NCBI RefSeq assembly: GCF_020991475.1
Contig: NZ_JAJMPA010000001.1
Coordinates: 2,418,001 to 2,482,000, forward strand
From: Pedobacter sp. MC2016-14
GTDB taxonomy: Bacteria; Bacteroidota; Bacteroidia; Sphingobacteriales; Sphingobacteriaceae
Direction of reading: 5' to 3'
Length of the DNA stretch: 64,000 nucleotides
Made by a program: the position numbers and the translations under genes. Shown in pieces: positions 17,758 to 26,164 of the stretch. Under the pieces are notes generated by a model. The model saw only the letters and a program-made list of their open reading frames with translations, searched no databases and was not told the origin of the DNA. The first letter of the stretch is position 1. The number at the start of each line of letters is the position of its first letter.

Positions 17758-19746
17758 ATGAAATCTAAATGGTTAGGGTTACTGCTATGGCTAATATTAT
17801 TTGCCGTTAGTGGGTATGGACAAGAAAATAAATCCCGTGTTAAAGACTGGGGAGTACCACATGCAGGAGAAATTTTAAATGTAGTGTATGCACCAAAAGG
17901 CGGGCCACTGGAAGGAAAAAATAACGTTAGTGGCATTATTTATCAATACATCAATTACAAATGGATTGTTGATGATTTAACACTAAAATACAAAAATAAC
18001 AATTGGGAGGGTACGTATAAACTTCCTGCTAACTGTGCTTTTTTTGCCATCAAGTTTGTAGTAGAAGAAGATCATAACATCGTAGCCTCTGATAACAATA
18101 ACGATTTAGGTTTCGTAGCTACTACAATTGGAAAAAATAATACCAAAGTTCCTGGCAGTTCATTGGCATGGGGTGTTTTTAGGAAGCCATCATTTAATAA
18201 GGCTCCTCAGGGATATTTTGAAAAAGCCAATATTGGAGATGAAGCGTTGGAAATGTGGGTACGTAAGGAAATGAAAGATTTTCCTGGAAATGTTCCCGTA
18301 TTCTTTGATGTTTATCTGGCTATGCTGAAGCTTACGCAACCTGATGAATTTGAAGTATTGGCAAAACGCAACCTGAGTAAATTGGCAGCTTTGCCAAATA
18401 TGTCAGAGCAAACTTACCAGATCATATTTGATTCCTATAATTTTTTGTTAAAGGATAAAGTAAGCGCAGATTCCATAAAGGCGGTAATTTTTCAAAAGTT
18501 CCCTAAAGGCAGGATGCAAAGAATGGCAGCCATGCAAAAGGCCAATGAGGCACTTTCAGCAGGTCCGGGCAATGAGCCAATCCTTAAATTTTTAAAAGAC
18601 TTTCCGATCAATGAATACCGTAAAGATTCGGTTTTTACCCAAAACTACATCTATTACAATTTCTATCGTAACCTGTCCGCAACCTATTTTGAGCAAGGTA
18701 AGTACAATGACTTATTACCATTTATTGCAGAGATGGATTTTCAAAGTCTGAACGAAGTATACCGCTGGAACATCACGAGGGCCTTCCTTTCAAAAAAAGT
18801 ACCTATGGAGCAGATTTACCCTATTGCAAAAAGCATTATAGATGCCGCAATCAGTAAAAGTAAAGACAGGTCATTTATGGAGGATACCCGCTATACACCT
18901 AAGCAGGCCAATTACCTGGCCGCTTTGCAACTAGATAAGCGTTTATACCTGCACATCCGCATCCTTCACAAGCTTCAAAAAGATAAAGAAGCCCTGGCCT
19001 ATATGAAATATTTAACTGCAGAAGGAAAGTACGCAGATGCAGATGTAAATGAGGCAAGAATTTCGGTTTATAAAAACACAGGAAATGATAATCTGGTTAA
19101 GATTGCCCTTGAGGAAAGTTTTAAAGTAAATACGGCAACTCCTGCTATGATTGAACAGCTAAAGGAGATTTATACTAAAACCGGCAAAAAGGATTTTGAA
19201 GGCTATATGAACAGTCTTAAAGAGCAAACCGCTTTAGAAAAAGATAAAGAAGCGATTAAAGCAAACATGGTTCATGAACCCATAAATATGTTTGCCTTGA
19301 AAGATTTAAACGGTGCCACTGTAAATACAGTGGCAATGAAAGATAAAATCATTGTAATAGACTTTTGGGCCACCTGGTGCTACCCTTGTAAAATGGCCTT
19401 CCCGGGTATGCAAATGCTGGTTGATCGGTATAAAGGAGATGATAAGGTTGAAATACTATTCATCTCAACGATGGAACGGAGCCCAACATATAAAGCGGAT
19501 ATTGCAAAGTATTTTAAAACATCAGGATTCAGGTTTAAAGTGTTATTAGATGATAAAAATACGGCAACCGGCGCTAACGACAGGGTATTCAAAACCATGA
19601 CCCCAATTTTTAACTCTTCTGCAATTCCACGTAAAGTTGTCATTAAAAACGGAGAGATCAGGTATACTTCCGAGGGGTATGTTGGCAGTCCTACCAAGCT
19701 TTTTGATGAATTGTCCTATGTTGTTGAACTTTTAAAATCTGAATAA
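17758..19746 (+). CDS. Large TlpA-like thioredoxin-domain protein
   Basis: This is a secreted 662-aa protein with a Sec signal (LLLWLILFAVSGYGQ). It has a beta-rich N-terminal region (about residues 25-150), a long helical middle that may be TPR-like, and a C-terminal thioredoxin fold. That fold carries the active site WATWCYPC (Cys541/Cys544) and the cis-proline region SAIPRKVVI. The start at 17758 is chosen because the in-frame ATG at 17704 would translate the terminator hairpin. TlpA-type proteins normally reduce disulfides in exported proteins. Here it could reduce imported peptides or maintain the locus enzymes, which is inference. Its stop overlaps the next start by one base (TAATG), indicating translational coupling with the S9 peptidase. 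Confidence 0.88.
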   Translation: MKSKWLGLLLWLILFAVSGYGQENKSRVKDWGVPHAGEILNVVYAPKGGPLEGKNNVSGIIYQYINYKWIVDDLTLKYKNNNWEGTYKLPANCAFFAIKFVVEEDHNIVASDNNNDLGFVATTIGKNNTKVPGSSLAWGVFRKPSFNKAPQGYFEKANIGDEALEMWVRKEMKDFPGNVPVFFDVYLAMLKLTQPDEFEVLAKRNLSKLAALPNMSEQTYQIIFDSYNFLLKDKVSADSIKAVIFQKFPKGRMQRMAAMQKANEALSAGPGNEPILKFLKDFPINEYRKDSVFTQNYIYYNFYRNLSATYFEQGKYNDLLPFIAEMDFQSLNEVYRWNITRAFLSKKVPMEQIYPIAKSIIDAAISKSKDRSFMEDTRYTPKQANYLAALQLDKRLYLHIRILHKLQKDKEALAYMKYLTAEGKYADADVNEARISVYKNTGNDNLVKIALEESFKVNTATPAMIEQLKEIYTKTGKKDFEGYMNSLKEQTALEKDKEAIKANMVHEPINMFALKDLNGATVNTVAMKDKIIVIDFWATWCYPCKMAFPGMQMLVDRYKGDDKVEILFISTMERSPTYKADIAKYFKTSGFRFKVLLDDKNTATGANDRVFKTMTPIFNSSAIPRKVVIKNGEIRYTSEGYVGSPTKLFDELSYVVELLKSE

Positions 19747-22349
19747 TGATAAATAAAATCGCCCTAACATTAATTGTTTGCTGTTCTATTCTTTCCAGCG
19801 TTTATGGCCAAAAGAAAACACTTGACACGGCAAATTATAAAGAATGGAAATCATTGGGTATCCCTTCAATTTCTGCGGACGGAGAATGGATTGCTTACAA
19901 TACCAGTGATCAGCAGAATACAAAGCTCCTGGTAAATGTTAAAACAGGTAAAAAAAAGAACATTAAAGGCATTCAGAGCTTTGTTTTTTTTGCTAAAGGA
20001 AAGTGGATAAAATATACTGTTAAAGGGGGCTCAAAAGATTCTTTGTTTTTAGTTCGACTTAGAGATAACAAAAAAATCTACTGGAACAGACCGGAGTATA
20101 TTCAGGAACAGGCTCAGGTACCGCTTATTTCATATACCGTAAATGGTAAAGAAGGTAGAAGCCTTGTTTTTAGAAATCTGGAAAGCGGTGATAGCTCTGT
20201 TTTTAAGCAAATGGGCAAATATACTATCTATAACGGAGGAACCTCCATTCTGTATATTGAAGGTAAACAGCTAAAATACGGAATTATAGGCGCTAAAAGC
20301 CGTTTAATTGCAGAAAACGTAACTGATTTCGATTTTAATGAAAAAAGAAATTCCTTAAATTTTGTTGCTCAAAGTAAGTTGTATGCTTATTCTTTTATAG
20401 AAAATGCAGCTGAGCTTATATTGGATTTTGCAGCCATAAAAGGGCCGGAAGGATATAATGTAGTGGCAAAAGCTTACTCCTTTAATAAAGGAGACCGCGA
20501 TTTACAGATGGAGGTAACACCGTTGGTTCCGGTCAAGTATAAACGACCTGAGCCTGTAAAACCAAAAGCTACAGGTTTTGATTTAGAATTGTGGACCTGG
20601 AATGAGGCTAAAACACAAAGACTGCAGCGTAAAGGATCCTATCTTAATACTTCTCCTGAACAAGTAACCTTTATTTATCATACAGATGATCAAACCTGGT
20701 TTAGTGTAGCTGCGAAGCCACAGGGTTTCGTAATGGTGCCTGCAGCAAGCCACTTTAATCTGGTACTACAAACTGATCCCGAACCCTATAAAAAAACGGT
20801 TGACTGGCGGTATGACAATAACTTTGATGTTTACTCGGTTAATACACATACAAATGAGAGAAAACTGGTTGTCAAAGACAGTTATTCTTTACCGCAATGG
20901 TCACCCAATGGAAAACATGCAATCCTCTACGACAGGGTAAAGCGAAAATGGATGTCACTGGAAGATGAGCAGAATGAATTCAGAGAGTTTTCAGACCAGA
21001 TCGGTTTTCCGGTTTATGAGGAATCTCATGATTTACCTTCGCCAGCACCCGCATATGGTATAGCCGGATGGGCTGATGCTGGAAATAGTATATTGCTGTA
21101 TGACCGTTATGACATTTGGGTAGTAGACCTTAATGGTAAAAAGCCTGTACGTTCTTTAACCCAGGAGTATGGAAGGAAACATCAGGTCGTGCTGCGGTTA
21201 CAAGGTTCTGAATATCAGGAAAAACTTGATATCACTAAACCTTTGCTTTTTACCGGTTTTCGTGAGGCGACAAAAAGTGAGGGTATTTATCAGCTTATGC
21301 CAGGCAAAGCACCAATCATTTTAGCTGATGATGCAGCATACAATGTACGGATCTTGGCCAAGGCAGAGGACGGCTCTTTTGCATTCACTAAAAAGAGTTA
21401 TAACATGTTCCCGGATATCTGGTACGCGAATGCTACATTTTCAAAGCAAAAACAGCTGACTTACATGAACCAGCAACAGAAAACCTTTAACTGGGGTACG
21501 GCAAAATTATTTAGGTGGAAAACTTTTGAAGGGAAGGACAACGAAGGTTTGCTTTATTTGCCTGAAGGCTATGATGCTAAGAAAAAATATCCAATGATCG
21601 TTGATTTTTATGAAACCCATTCACAAGATTTACACGATTACCTTACACCACTCTACAGCACCTGTACCATTGACATTCCATCTTATGTAAGTAAAGGTTA
21701 TGTGGTTTTCAGGCCCGATGTTCATTTTAAAGTGGGTACGCCCGGTGAGAGCGCTTACAATTGTGTGGTGAGCGGAACAGAAGCTTTGGTAAAAGAAGGT
21801 GTCGCAGATCCAGCTCATATTGGATTACAGGGACACAGTTGGTCTGGTTTCGAAGTTGCTTACATCCTTACCAGGACTAGCATGTTTACTTGTTCAAATG
21901 TTGGGGCAGGAGTAGTTAATTCTACTTATAACTATTTTGCTATCCGTGCCAATGGAGCTCCTTGTTTATTTAAGTATGAATCTGAGCAATCCCGCATTGG
22001 AGGCAGTTTATGGGAGAAAAAGAAAGAGTTTATTGAAAATTCACCAATTTTTAACGCTGATAAAATTAAAACACCTTTGCTGATTTTTCATAATGACAAA
22101 GATGGTGCCGTGGCATTTACCCAGGGACTGGATTTGTTCCTTGCTATGCGCCGTTTGGAAAAACCGGCCTGGCTGCTAAATTATAAAGGAGAAAACCATA
22201 CGCTGGACAGTGAACCCGCGCAACGGGACTGGACTTTGCGCATGGGACAGTTTTTTGACCATTACCTGAAAAATAAACCAGCGCCACGCTGGATGACTGA
22301 AGGTATTAATGTAGATGAGCGAAACGTGGATTTGAAATACGATTATTAA
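19746..22349 (+). CDS. S9 prolyl-oligopeptidase-family serine peptidase
   Basis: This is a secreted 867-aa peptidase with a Sec signal (IALTLIVCCSILSSVYGQ). The N-terminal two thirds are beta-rich and fit the propeller of S9 enzymes that excludes folded proteins. The C-terminal alpha/beta-hydrolase domain has the triad in place: Ser698 in GHSWSG, Asp786 in NDKDGAV and His818 in GENHTL. It should cleave oligopeptides, possibly after proline or with dipeptidyl-peptidase activity. It is the last gene of locus 1 and is followed by a strong terminator. Together with the TlpA-like gene it is the main reason to assign a peptide substrate to locus 1. Confidence 0.9.
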   Translation: MINKIALTLIVCCSILSSVYGQKKTLDTANYKEWKSLGIPSISADGEWIAYNTSDQQNTKLLVNVKTGKKKNIKGIQSFVFFAKGKWIKYTVKGGSKDSLFLVRLRDNKKIYWNRPEYIQEQAQVPLISYTVNGKEGRSLVFRNLESGDSSVFKQMGKYTIYNGGTSILYIEGKQLKYGIIGAKSRLIAENVTDFDFNEKRNSLNFVAQSKLYAYSFIENAAELILDFAAIKGPEGYNVVAKAYSFNKGDRDLQMEVTPLVPVKYKRPEPVKPKATGFDLELWTWNEAKTQRLQRKGSYLNTSPEQVTFIYHTDDQTWFSVAAKPQGFVMVPAASHFNLVLQTDPEPYKKTVDWRYDNNFDVYSVNTHTNERKLVVKDSYSLPQWSPNGKHAILYDRVKRKWMSLEDEQNEFREFSDQIGFPVYEESHDLPSPAPAYGIAGWADAGNSILLYDRYDIWVVDLNGKKPVRSLTQEYGRKHQVVLRLQGSEYQEKLDITKPLLFTGFREATKSEGIYQLMPGKAPIILADDAAYNVRILAKAEDGSFAFTKKSYNMFPDIWYANATFSKQKQLTYMNQQQKTFNWGTAKLFRWKTFEGKDNEGLLYLPEGYDAKKKYPMIVDFYETHSQDLHDYLTPLYSTCTIDIPSYVSKGYVVFRPDVHFKVGTPGESAYNCVVSGTEALVKEGVADPAHIGLQGHSWSGFEVAYILTRTSMFTCSNVGAGVVNSTYNYFAIRANGAPCLFKYESEQSRIGGSLWEKKKEFIENSPIFNADKIKTPLLIFHNDKDGAVAFTQGLDLFLAMRRLEKPAWLLNYKGENHTLDSEPAQRDWTLRMGQFFDHYLKNKPAPRWMTEGINVDERNVDLKYDY

Positions 22350-22366
22350 ACACCATTTATCTCAAT

Positions 22367-22404
22367 AAAAAACCCGTTTAACTGCATAGCTAAACGGGTT
22401 TTTT
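22367..22404. terminator. Bidirectional intrinsic terminator
   Basis: A 14-bp perfect inverted repeat, AAAAAACCCGTTTA (22367-22380) and TAAACGGGTTTTTT (22391-22404), has a 10-base loop. It gives a GC-containing stem with a U-tract on both strands. It sits between the convergent S9 peptidase (stop 22349) and the minus-strand DUF4198-like gene (stop 22420). Confidence 0.92.
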
Positions 22405-22419
22405 ATATTTAAACAATTC

Positions 22420-23136
22420 TTACTTTACTTCAAAACTGTAAGTAGCGCCTTTCCAGGATGCTTCATAAGCCTTGCCCAATTGCTCACCTTTGCCTTTCTG
22501 GTAGTCAGAAACTTCTACCACATATCTTCCAGGCCATATAGGGGTAAATTCTGCCACACCACTGGCATTGGTTACAATTTCCTTAGTCCAGCCAGATGGT
22601 GAGAATACTGAAATGGTTTTAGCTTTAGCAATTACACCTTTCACGGCGGCTTTTAATTTTACTGTCGTATTTACAGTAAAGCTACCCGCACCCAGTGGAA
22701 TCACTTTTAGTTCAGTGCTGAATGCTTTTTCGTCAAAACCTTTGGCATTACCGACCTGCACAGTAGCAGTGGCCAAAAAGTGATAAGCTGTAGTGCCTGC
22801 TAATTCTTTTGCAGGGTGACTTACCAGTAAAGTATATATTCCGTCTTTTGCCGGGGTAAAAGAAGCCGTAGCCACGTTATAACCTAAGGTAGTATTTAGT
22901 TTTATTTTTTGTTGATCAGGGCCAACAAGCCACAGCGTTAATTCCTTAACATCAGAATACCATTTTGCAACTGAATCACGCTCGTTCTGTGCATATTCAC
23001 CATAAAATAATTTTACCTGCTGTGCCTGACCTGCTTTACCAGTGGCATTGGTTTCTATCCATAACGCATGGGCAAAGAGTTGACTGCTGCATAAAACTAA
23101 CAGTATCGCCAAAAGGCTCATTTTTATTGTCTTCAT
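22420..23136 (-). CDS. DUF4198-like exported protein
   Basis: This is a 238-aa exported protein with a Sec signal (LLAILLVLCSSQLFA). The mature protein begins HALWIET, a start typical of the DUF4198 / periplasmic cobalt-nickel-transport-like family (COG5266). Two beta-sandwich-like halves follow: LTLWLVGPDQQKIKL...GIYTLLVSHP and a C-terminal segment SGVAEFTPIWPGRYVVEVSDYQKG that reads like a carrier or transthyretin-type domain. Members often sit beside metal-uptake genes. Here it follows the PepSY protein by 19 bases on the same strand, so a role in handling iron or another metal at the envelope is likely but not shown. Confidence 0.75.
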   Translation of the reverse strand: MKTIKMSLLAILLVLCSSQLFAHALWIETNATGKAGQAQQVKLFYGEYAQNERDSVAKWYSDVKELTLWLVGPDQQKIKLNTTLGYNVATASFTPAKDGIYTLLVSHPAKELAGTTAYHFLATATVQVGNAKGFDEKAFSTELKVIPLGAGSFTVNTTVKLKAAVKGVIAKAKTISVFSPSGWTKEIVTNASGVAEFTPIWPGRYVVEVSDYQKGKGEQLGKAYEASWKGATYSFEVK

Positions 23137-23155
23137 ATTATATCAGTTGCTTGTT

Positions 23156-24532
23156 TTAAAAATTAACTACAGTCTCTACAGCGGGACTTGCAGGTTTAAG
23201 GATGATCTCTTTTTTTCCAGGTGTGATATTTGCCTTGCTGTCTGGTTTTTTCTTCTTTTTCTTTTTACCCCACCAGATCAGGAATCCCGTAATGGGTAAA
23301 CTCGCTGAAACAAGGCTGGCCAGAAAAGCCATAATTTTACCCGGTAAACCCAATACCGCACCCACATGGATATCATAATTCATCCTCCTGATTTTGTTGG
23401 GTAAAGTAGCTTCAGCATATTTACCCGCAAAAGGAGATGCCGATTTCATTTCCTTCAATGAATATTGATCGTAGTAATAGCTATCTACATTAAAATAAGT
23501 GTGGCTGGTTTTATAAACAGAAGCAGAAATTGCGTCAGATGGGGTAGCAGGAATAGAAATCATCATCCCGGCTGCCTCAGGATTTTCTTTTTTTAGCTTT
23601 AACCATACTTTATCAATTGAACTTGCCGCATACGGCACCAGTGAGGTCGTATCAGAAAGGGGAGCGGTACGCTCGTTCATGGTTGCCCCACCAGAGGTTA
23701 ACCAGTATAAACCCTCACTCCACCATTTAAAACTCCAAACCAGTCCGGTAGTAGAAATCAATAGTAAAAATAGCATGCTGTAAAATCCAAATACGTTGTG
23801 TAAATCGTAATTCACGCGCTTAAATTTAGCATTCCACTTTACTTTAAAACTTTTATCGCGGACAGATTTGATCCATTTTACCGGCCACCATAAGACAATT
23901 CCTGAAATAAGTAAAAAGAAGAAAATAAGGATGGCTACCCCTATAATAGGGCGTCCAATATCATATGGCAACCACAAAGCCCGGTGTCCATTGAGCATAA
24001 AACGGAAAAAATCCGTCCCTTCGCCGCGTCTTGCTTCCTTAACGTTTAAAATTTCCCCGCTGTAAGGATTTACGTAGATGCTGGTAAATGTTCCCATTCT
24101 GCGCTTACCCCCTTCAGCTTTAGCATCTTTACCTTTTTTCCCTTTGGGATTTCCGGCAGCCATTTTAGCATGATCATGACCTTTCATTTTCATGTCGCCA
24201 TCCTTCACCTTATCTGGCGTAAAAAAGGCAACTATTGCGGCTTCGTCTTTTTCACTATAAGTAACACTGGTGGCTTTTTCGCCCTTCATACGTTTTTCTG
24301 CAAATGCAGTCAGCTGACTTGGGTTCAAAAAAGCTTTCTGCTGAGGTTCAACAAAACGCCAGGTCTCGATCATGTCTTTAATTTCATTTTCAAAAACATA
24401 ACAGCAGCCAGTAATGCTTACTATTACTACAATAATACCAGAAGCCAACCCTAACCAAAGGTGAAGCCATGCCATTATGCGTTTAAAAAGAGAGGATTTA
24501 GGAGCTTTTTTTCGTTGGTTTACTGGTTTCAT
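23156..24532 (-). CDS. PepSY-associated transmembrane protein
   Basis: This is an inner-membrane protein of 458 aa of the PepSY-TM type, commonly linked to siderophore or iron reduction. Membrane helices are seen near residues 20-45 (LWLGLASGIIVVIVSITGCC), about 200-220 (GVAILIFFFLLISGIVLWW), about 250-270 and near the C-terminus. Conserved-type histidines sit at helix ends: WLHLWLG, LNGHRALW, NYDLHNVFGFY and NYDIHVGAVLG. The periplasmic loop at about residues 110-145 contains a Met/His/Lys-rich insertion (MKMKGHDHAKM, then a lysine/glycine run) that looks metal-binding. The C-terminal tail holds seven consecutive lysines. It is probably co-transcribed with the DUF4198-like gene. Confidence 0.87.
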   Translation of the reverse strand: MKPVNQRKKAPKSSLFKRIMAWLHLWLGLASGIIVVIVSITGCCYVFENEIKDMIETWRFVEPQQKAFLNPSQLTAFAEKRMKGEKATSVTYSEKDEAAIVAFFTPDKVKDGDMKMKGHDHAKMAAGNPKGKKGKDAKAEGGKRRMGTFTSIYVNPYSGEILNVKEARRGEGTDFFRFMLNGHRALWLPYDIGRPIIGVAILIFFFLLISGIVLWWPVKWIKSVRDKSFKVKWNAKFKRVNYDLHNVFGFYSMLFLLLISTTGLVWSFKWWSEGLYWLTSGGATMNERTAPLSDTTSLVPYAASSIDKVWLKLKKENPEAAGMMISIPATPSDAISASVYKTSHTYFNVDSYYYDQYSLKEMKSASPFAGKYAEATLPNKIRRMNYDIHVGAVLGLPGKIMAFLASLVSASLPITGFLIWWGKKKKKKKPDSKANITPGKKEIILKPASPAVETVVNF

Positions 24533-24588
24533 TCAGCCTACAAGCTAATAGATTTAAAGATGGTTACTTAAGCGATACATTGCCCTGA

Positions 24589-24596
24589 CAAATATA
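24589..24596 (-). promoter_or_regulatory. Candidate -7 box for the PepSY gene
   Basis: The minus strand reads TATATTTG, an exact TAnnTTTG match 57 bases upstream of the PepSY start codon. A second match (TATTTTTG) lies at 24628-24635 inside the inverted repeat. No -33 TTTG was found at the usual spacing. Confidence 0.33.
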
Positions 24597-24621
24597 ATGC
24601 ATTATTTAGACTTAATCTAGG

Positions 24622-24649
24622 GAGTGACAAAAATATTAGGATGTCACTC
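24622..24649. promoter_or_regulatory. Operator-like inverted repeat in the divergent region
   Basis: Perfect 8-bp arms, GAGTGACA (24622-24629) and TGTCACTC (24642-24649), are separated by 12 bases of AT-rich DNA. The repeat lies between the divergent PepSY gene (start 24532) and the cyclophilin gene (start 24693). There is no U-tract, so it looks more like a dimeric regulator site than a terminator. Confidence 0.4.
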
Positions 24650-24692
24650 AATGAAAGTATCAGCCAAGCCAAAATGTCCTTAATTTAGCCCA

Positions 24693-25385
24693 ATGAAACT
24701 TAGAATTCTGATCGTTTTACTTTTGCTCTCTAATGTAGCTGCTTATGCGGCAAAGCCTAAACATAAATACATCCGTATTGAAACAACGCTTGGTGCATGC
24801 ATTATTCAATTGTATAACGAAACCCCCGAACACAGCAAAAACTTTCTAAAACTAACAAAAGATGGATTTTATAATGGCACCTTGTTTCACCGGGTCATCA
24901 ACAATTTCATGATTCAGGGTGGAGATCCGGATTCCAGAAAAGCAGAAAAGGGAAAGTTGTTAGGAGAGGGCGATGTGGGTTATACCATATGCCCGGAATT
25001 TAACGATCGTCTGTTTCATAAAAAAGGGGTGCTTGCAGCAGCTAGAGATGATAATCCCGAAAAAGCATCCAGTGGTTGCCAGTTTTATATTGTACAAGGT
25101 AAAATCTTTAGCGATGAGCAACTTGATGCTTTGGAAAGCAAACGATTAAAACATAAAATCCCAGCCTGGCAAAGGGAAATTTATAAAACCATAGGCGGTA
25201 CACCACATTTAGACCGCAATTATACGGTATATGGAGAGGTAGTACAGGGAATGGAAATGGTAGATAAAATTGCAGTTGAGGCTATTGACGGGAACAACCG
25301 TCCGCTGGCTGATATAAAAATGACGGTTACCATTTTAAAAAGGCGGGCCGCCAAAAAGCTGGAGAAACAATTGAAAATCCACTGA
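24693..25385 (+). CDS. Secreted cyclophilin-type peptidyl-prolyl isomerase
   Basis: This protein catalyses cis-trans isomerisation of proline bonds in the envelope. A Sec signal (LIVLLLLSNVAAYA) is followed by a single cyclophilin domain. The active-site stretch FHRVINNFMIQGGDP has the catalytic Arg in place, and SSGCQFYIVQG and NYTVYGEVVQGMEMVDKI are family-typical. At 230 aa it is slightly longer than the minimal fold, with an insert around LDALESKRLKHKIPAW and a basic C-terminal tail. It stands alone between a divergent metal-related pair and locus 2. It is probably a general folding factor and not part of the nutrient locus. Confidence 0.92.
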   Translation: MKLRILIVLLLLSNVAAYAAKPKHKYIRIETTLGACIIQLYNETPEHSKNFLKLTKDGFYNGTLFHRVINNFMIQGGDPDSRKAEKGKLLGEGDVGYTICPEFNDRLFHKKGVLAAARDDNPEKASSGCQFYIVQGKIFSDEQLDALESKRLKHKIPAWQREIYKTIGGTPHLDRNYTVYGEVVQGMEMVDKIAVEAIDGNNRPLADIKMTVTILKRRAAKKLEKQLKIH

Positions 25386-25506
25386 ACCTTAGTGAAGTAA
25401 TTTGGCATACAAGATTCAGTAAATGGCACAACATTTTTTGCTAAATCATAAATAATGCAGCAGGTTGACATAAAAAGGCACGTAATTTTATATTATTGTG
25501 TAATAT

Positions 25507-26073
25507 ATGTATACGCCGTTAGATATATCTGCATTTGAGGCATTATTTAAAGAAAACTATAAATTCTTATGCCTTACTTCTTTCCGTATAGTGAAAGATG
25601 AAGATATAGCTATGGACGTAGTGCAGGATTTCTTTTTACAGATCTGGCAACGCCGGAACGAGCTATCTATATCCGTATCCTTTCGTTCATACGCTACCAC
25701 TGCGGTTCGCAATTTGAGTCTCCAGCTCATCAAAAAAGACCAGAAAGAGCAGGATCAAAAAAAACGTTTCAGCACAGAAGAAATTGACGAGATCTATATA
25801 GATGATCAGGACGAGTTGCTGCAGAGAGAGGAAATAGACCTGCAGGTTATGAAAATGGTAGATCTGTTGCCGGCAGAAAGGAAAAAAGTTTTTCTGGCTT
25901 TTGTGGTAGACGAATTGAGTTACGCCCAAATTGCAGAAAAATACGGGATCTCTGTAAATACCGTTAAAACCCAAATGAAAAGGGCGTATGCAGCTTTAAA
26001 ATCTCAACTGTCTAACGATGCCATGGGGATACTGATCTGTTCAGTTATACTGTCTGAATTCATAAAAAAGTAA
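25507..26073 (+). CDS. ECF sigma factor, FecI-like (locus 2)
   Basis: This is a 188-aa Bacteroides-type ECF sigma factor. Region 2 is seen as AMDVVQDFFLQIWQRRNEL and region 4 as LAFVVDELSYAQIAEKYGISVNTVKTQMKRAYAALK. The linker is highly acidic (EEIDEIYIDDQDELLQREEID). The C-terminus is hydrophobic (MGILICSVILSEFIKK). It should serve the FecR encoded 91 bases downstream and the locus 2 transporter. A weak promoter (TATTATTG, one mismatch to the -7 consensus) lies only 9 bases before the start, which would make the leader extremely short. That element is not claimed as a feature. Confidence 0.93.
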   Translation: MYTPLDISAFEALFKENYKFLCLTSFRIVKDEDIAMDVVQDFFLQIWQRRNELSISVSFRSYATTAVRNLSLQLIKKDQKEQDQKKRFSTEEIDEIYIDDQDELLQREEIDLQVMKMVDLLPAERKKVFLAFVVDELSYAQIAEKYGISVNTVKTQMKRAYAALKSQLSNDAMGILICSVILSEFIKK

Positions 26074-26164
26074 GTCAATAAAAAAAACTTTCCCGGGCTG
26101 TCACCCTAAATTAATGTTTTGATAACTTAATAGTAACAAGCATGCTAATTGCCTGGCTATTTAA

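Noticed and set aside
25465..25498. TTGACA-like and TATTATTG promoter before the locus 2 sigma factor
   Set aside because: The -7 box has one mismatch, the spacing to TTG is 23 bases instead of about 19-21, and the start codon follows within 9 bases, so the evidence is too weak.
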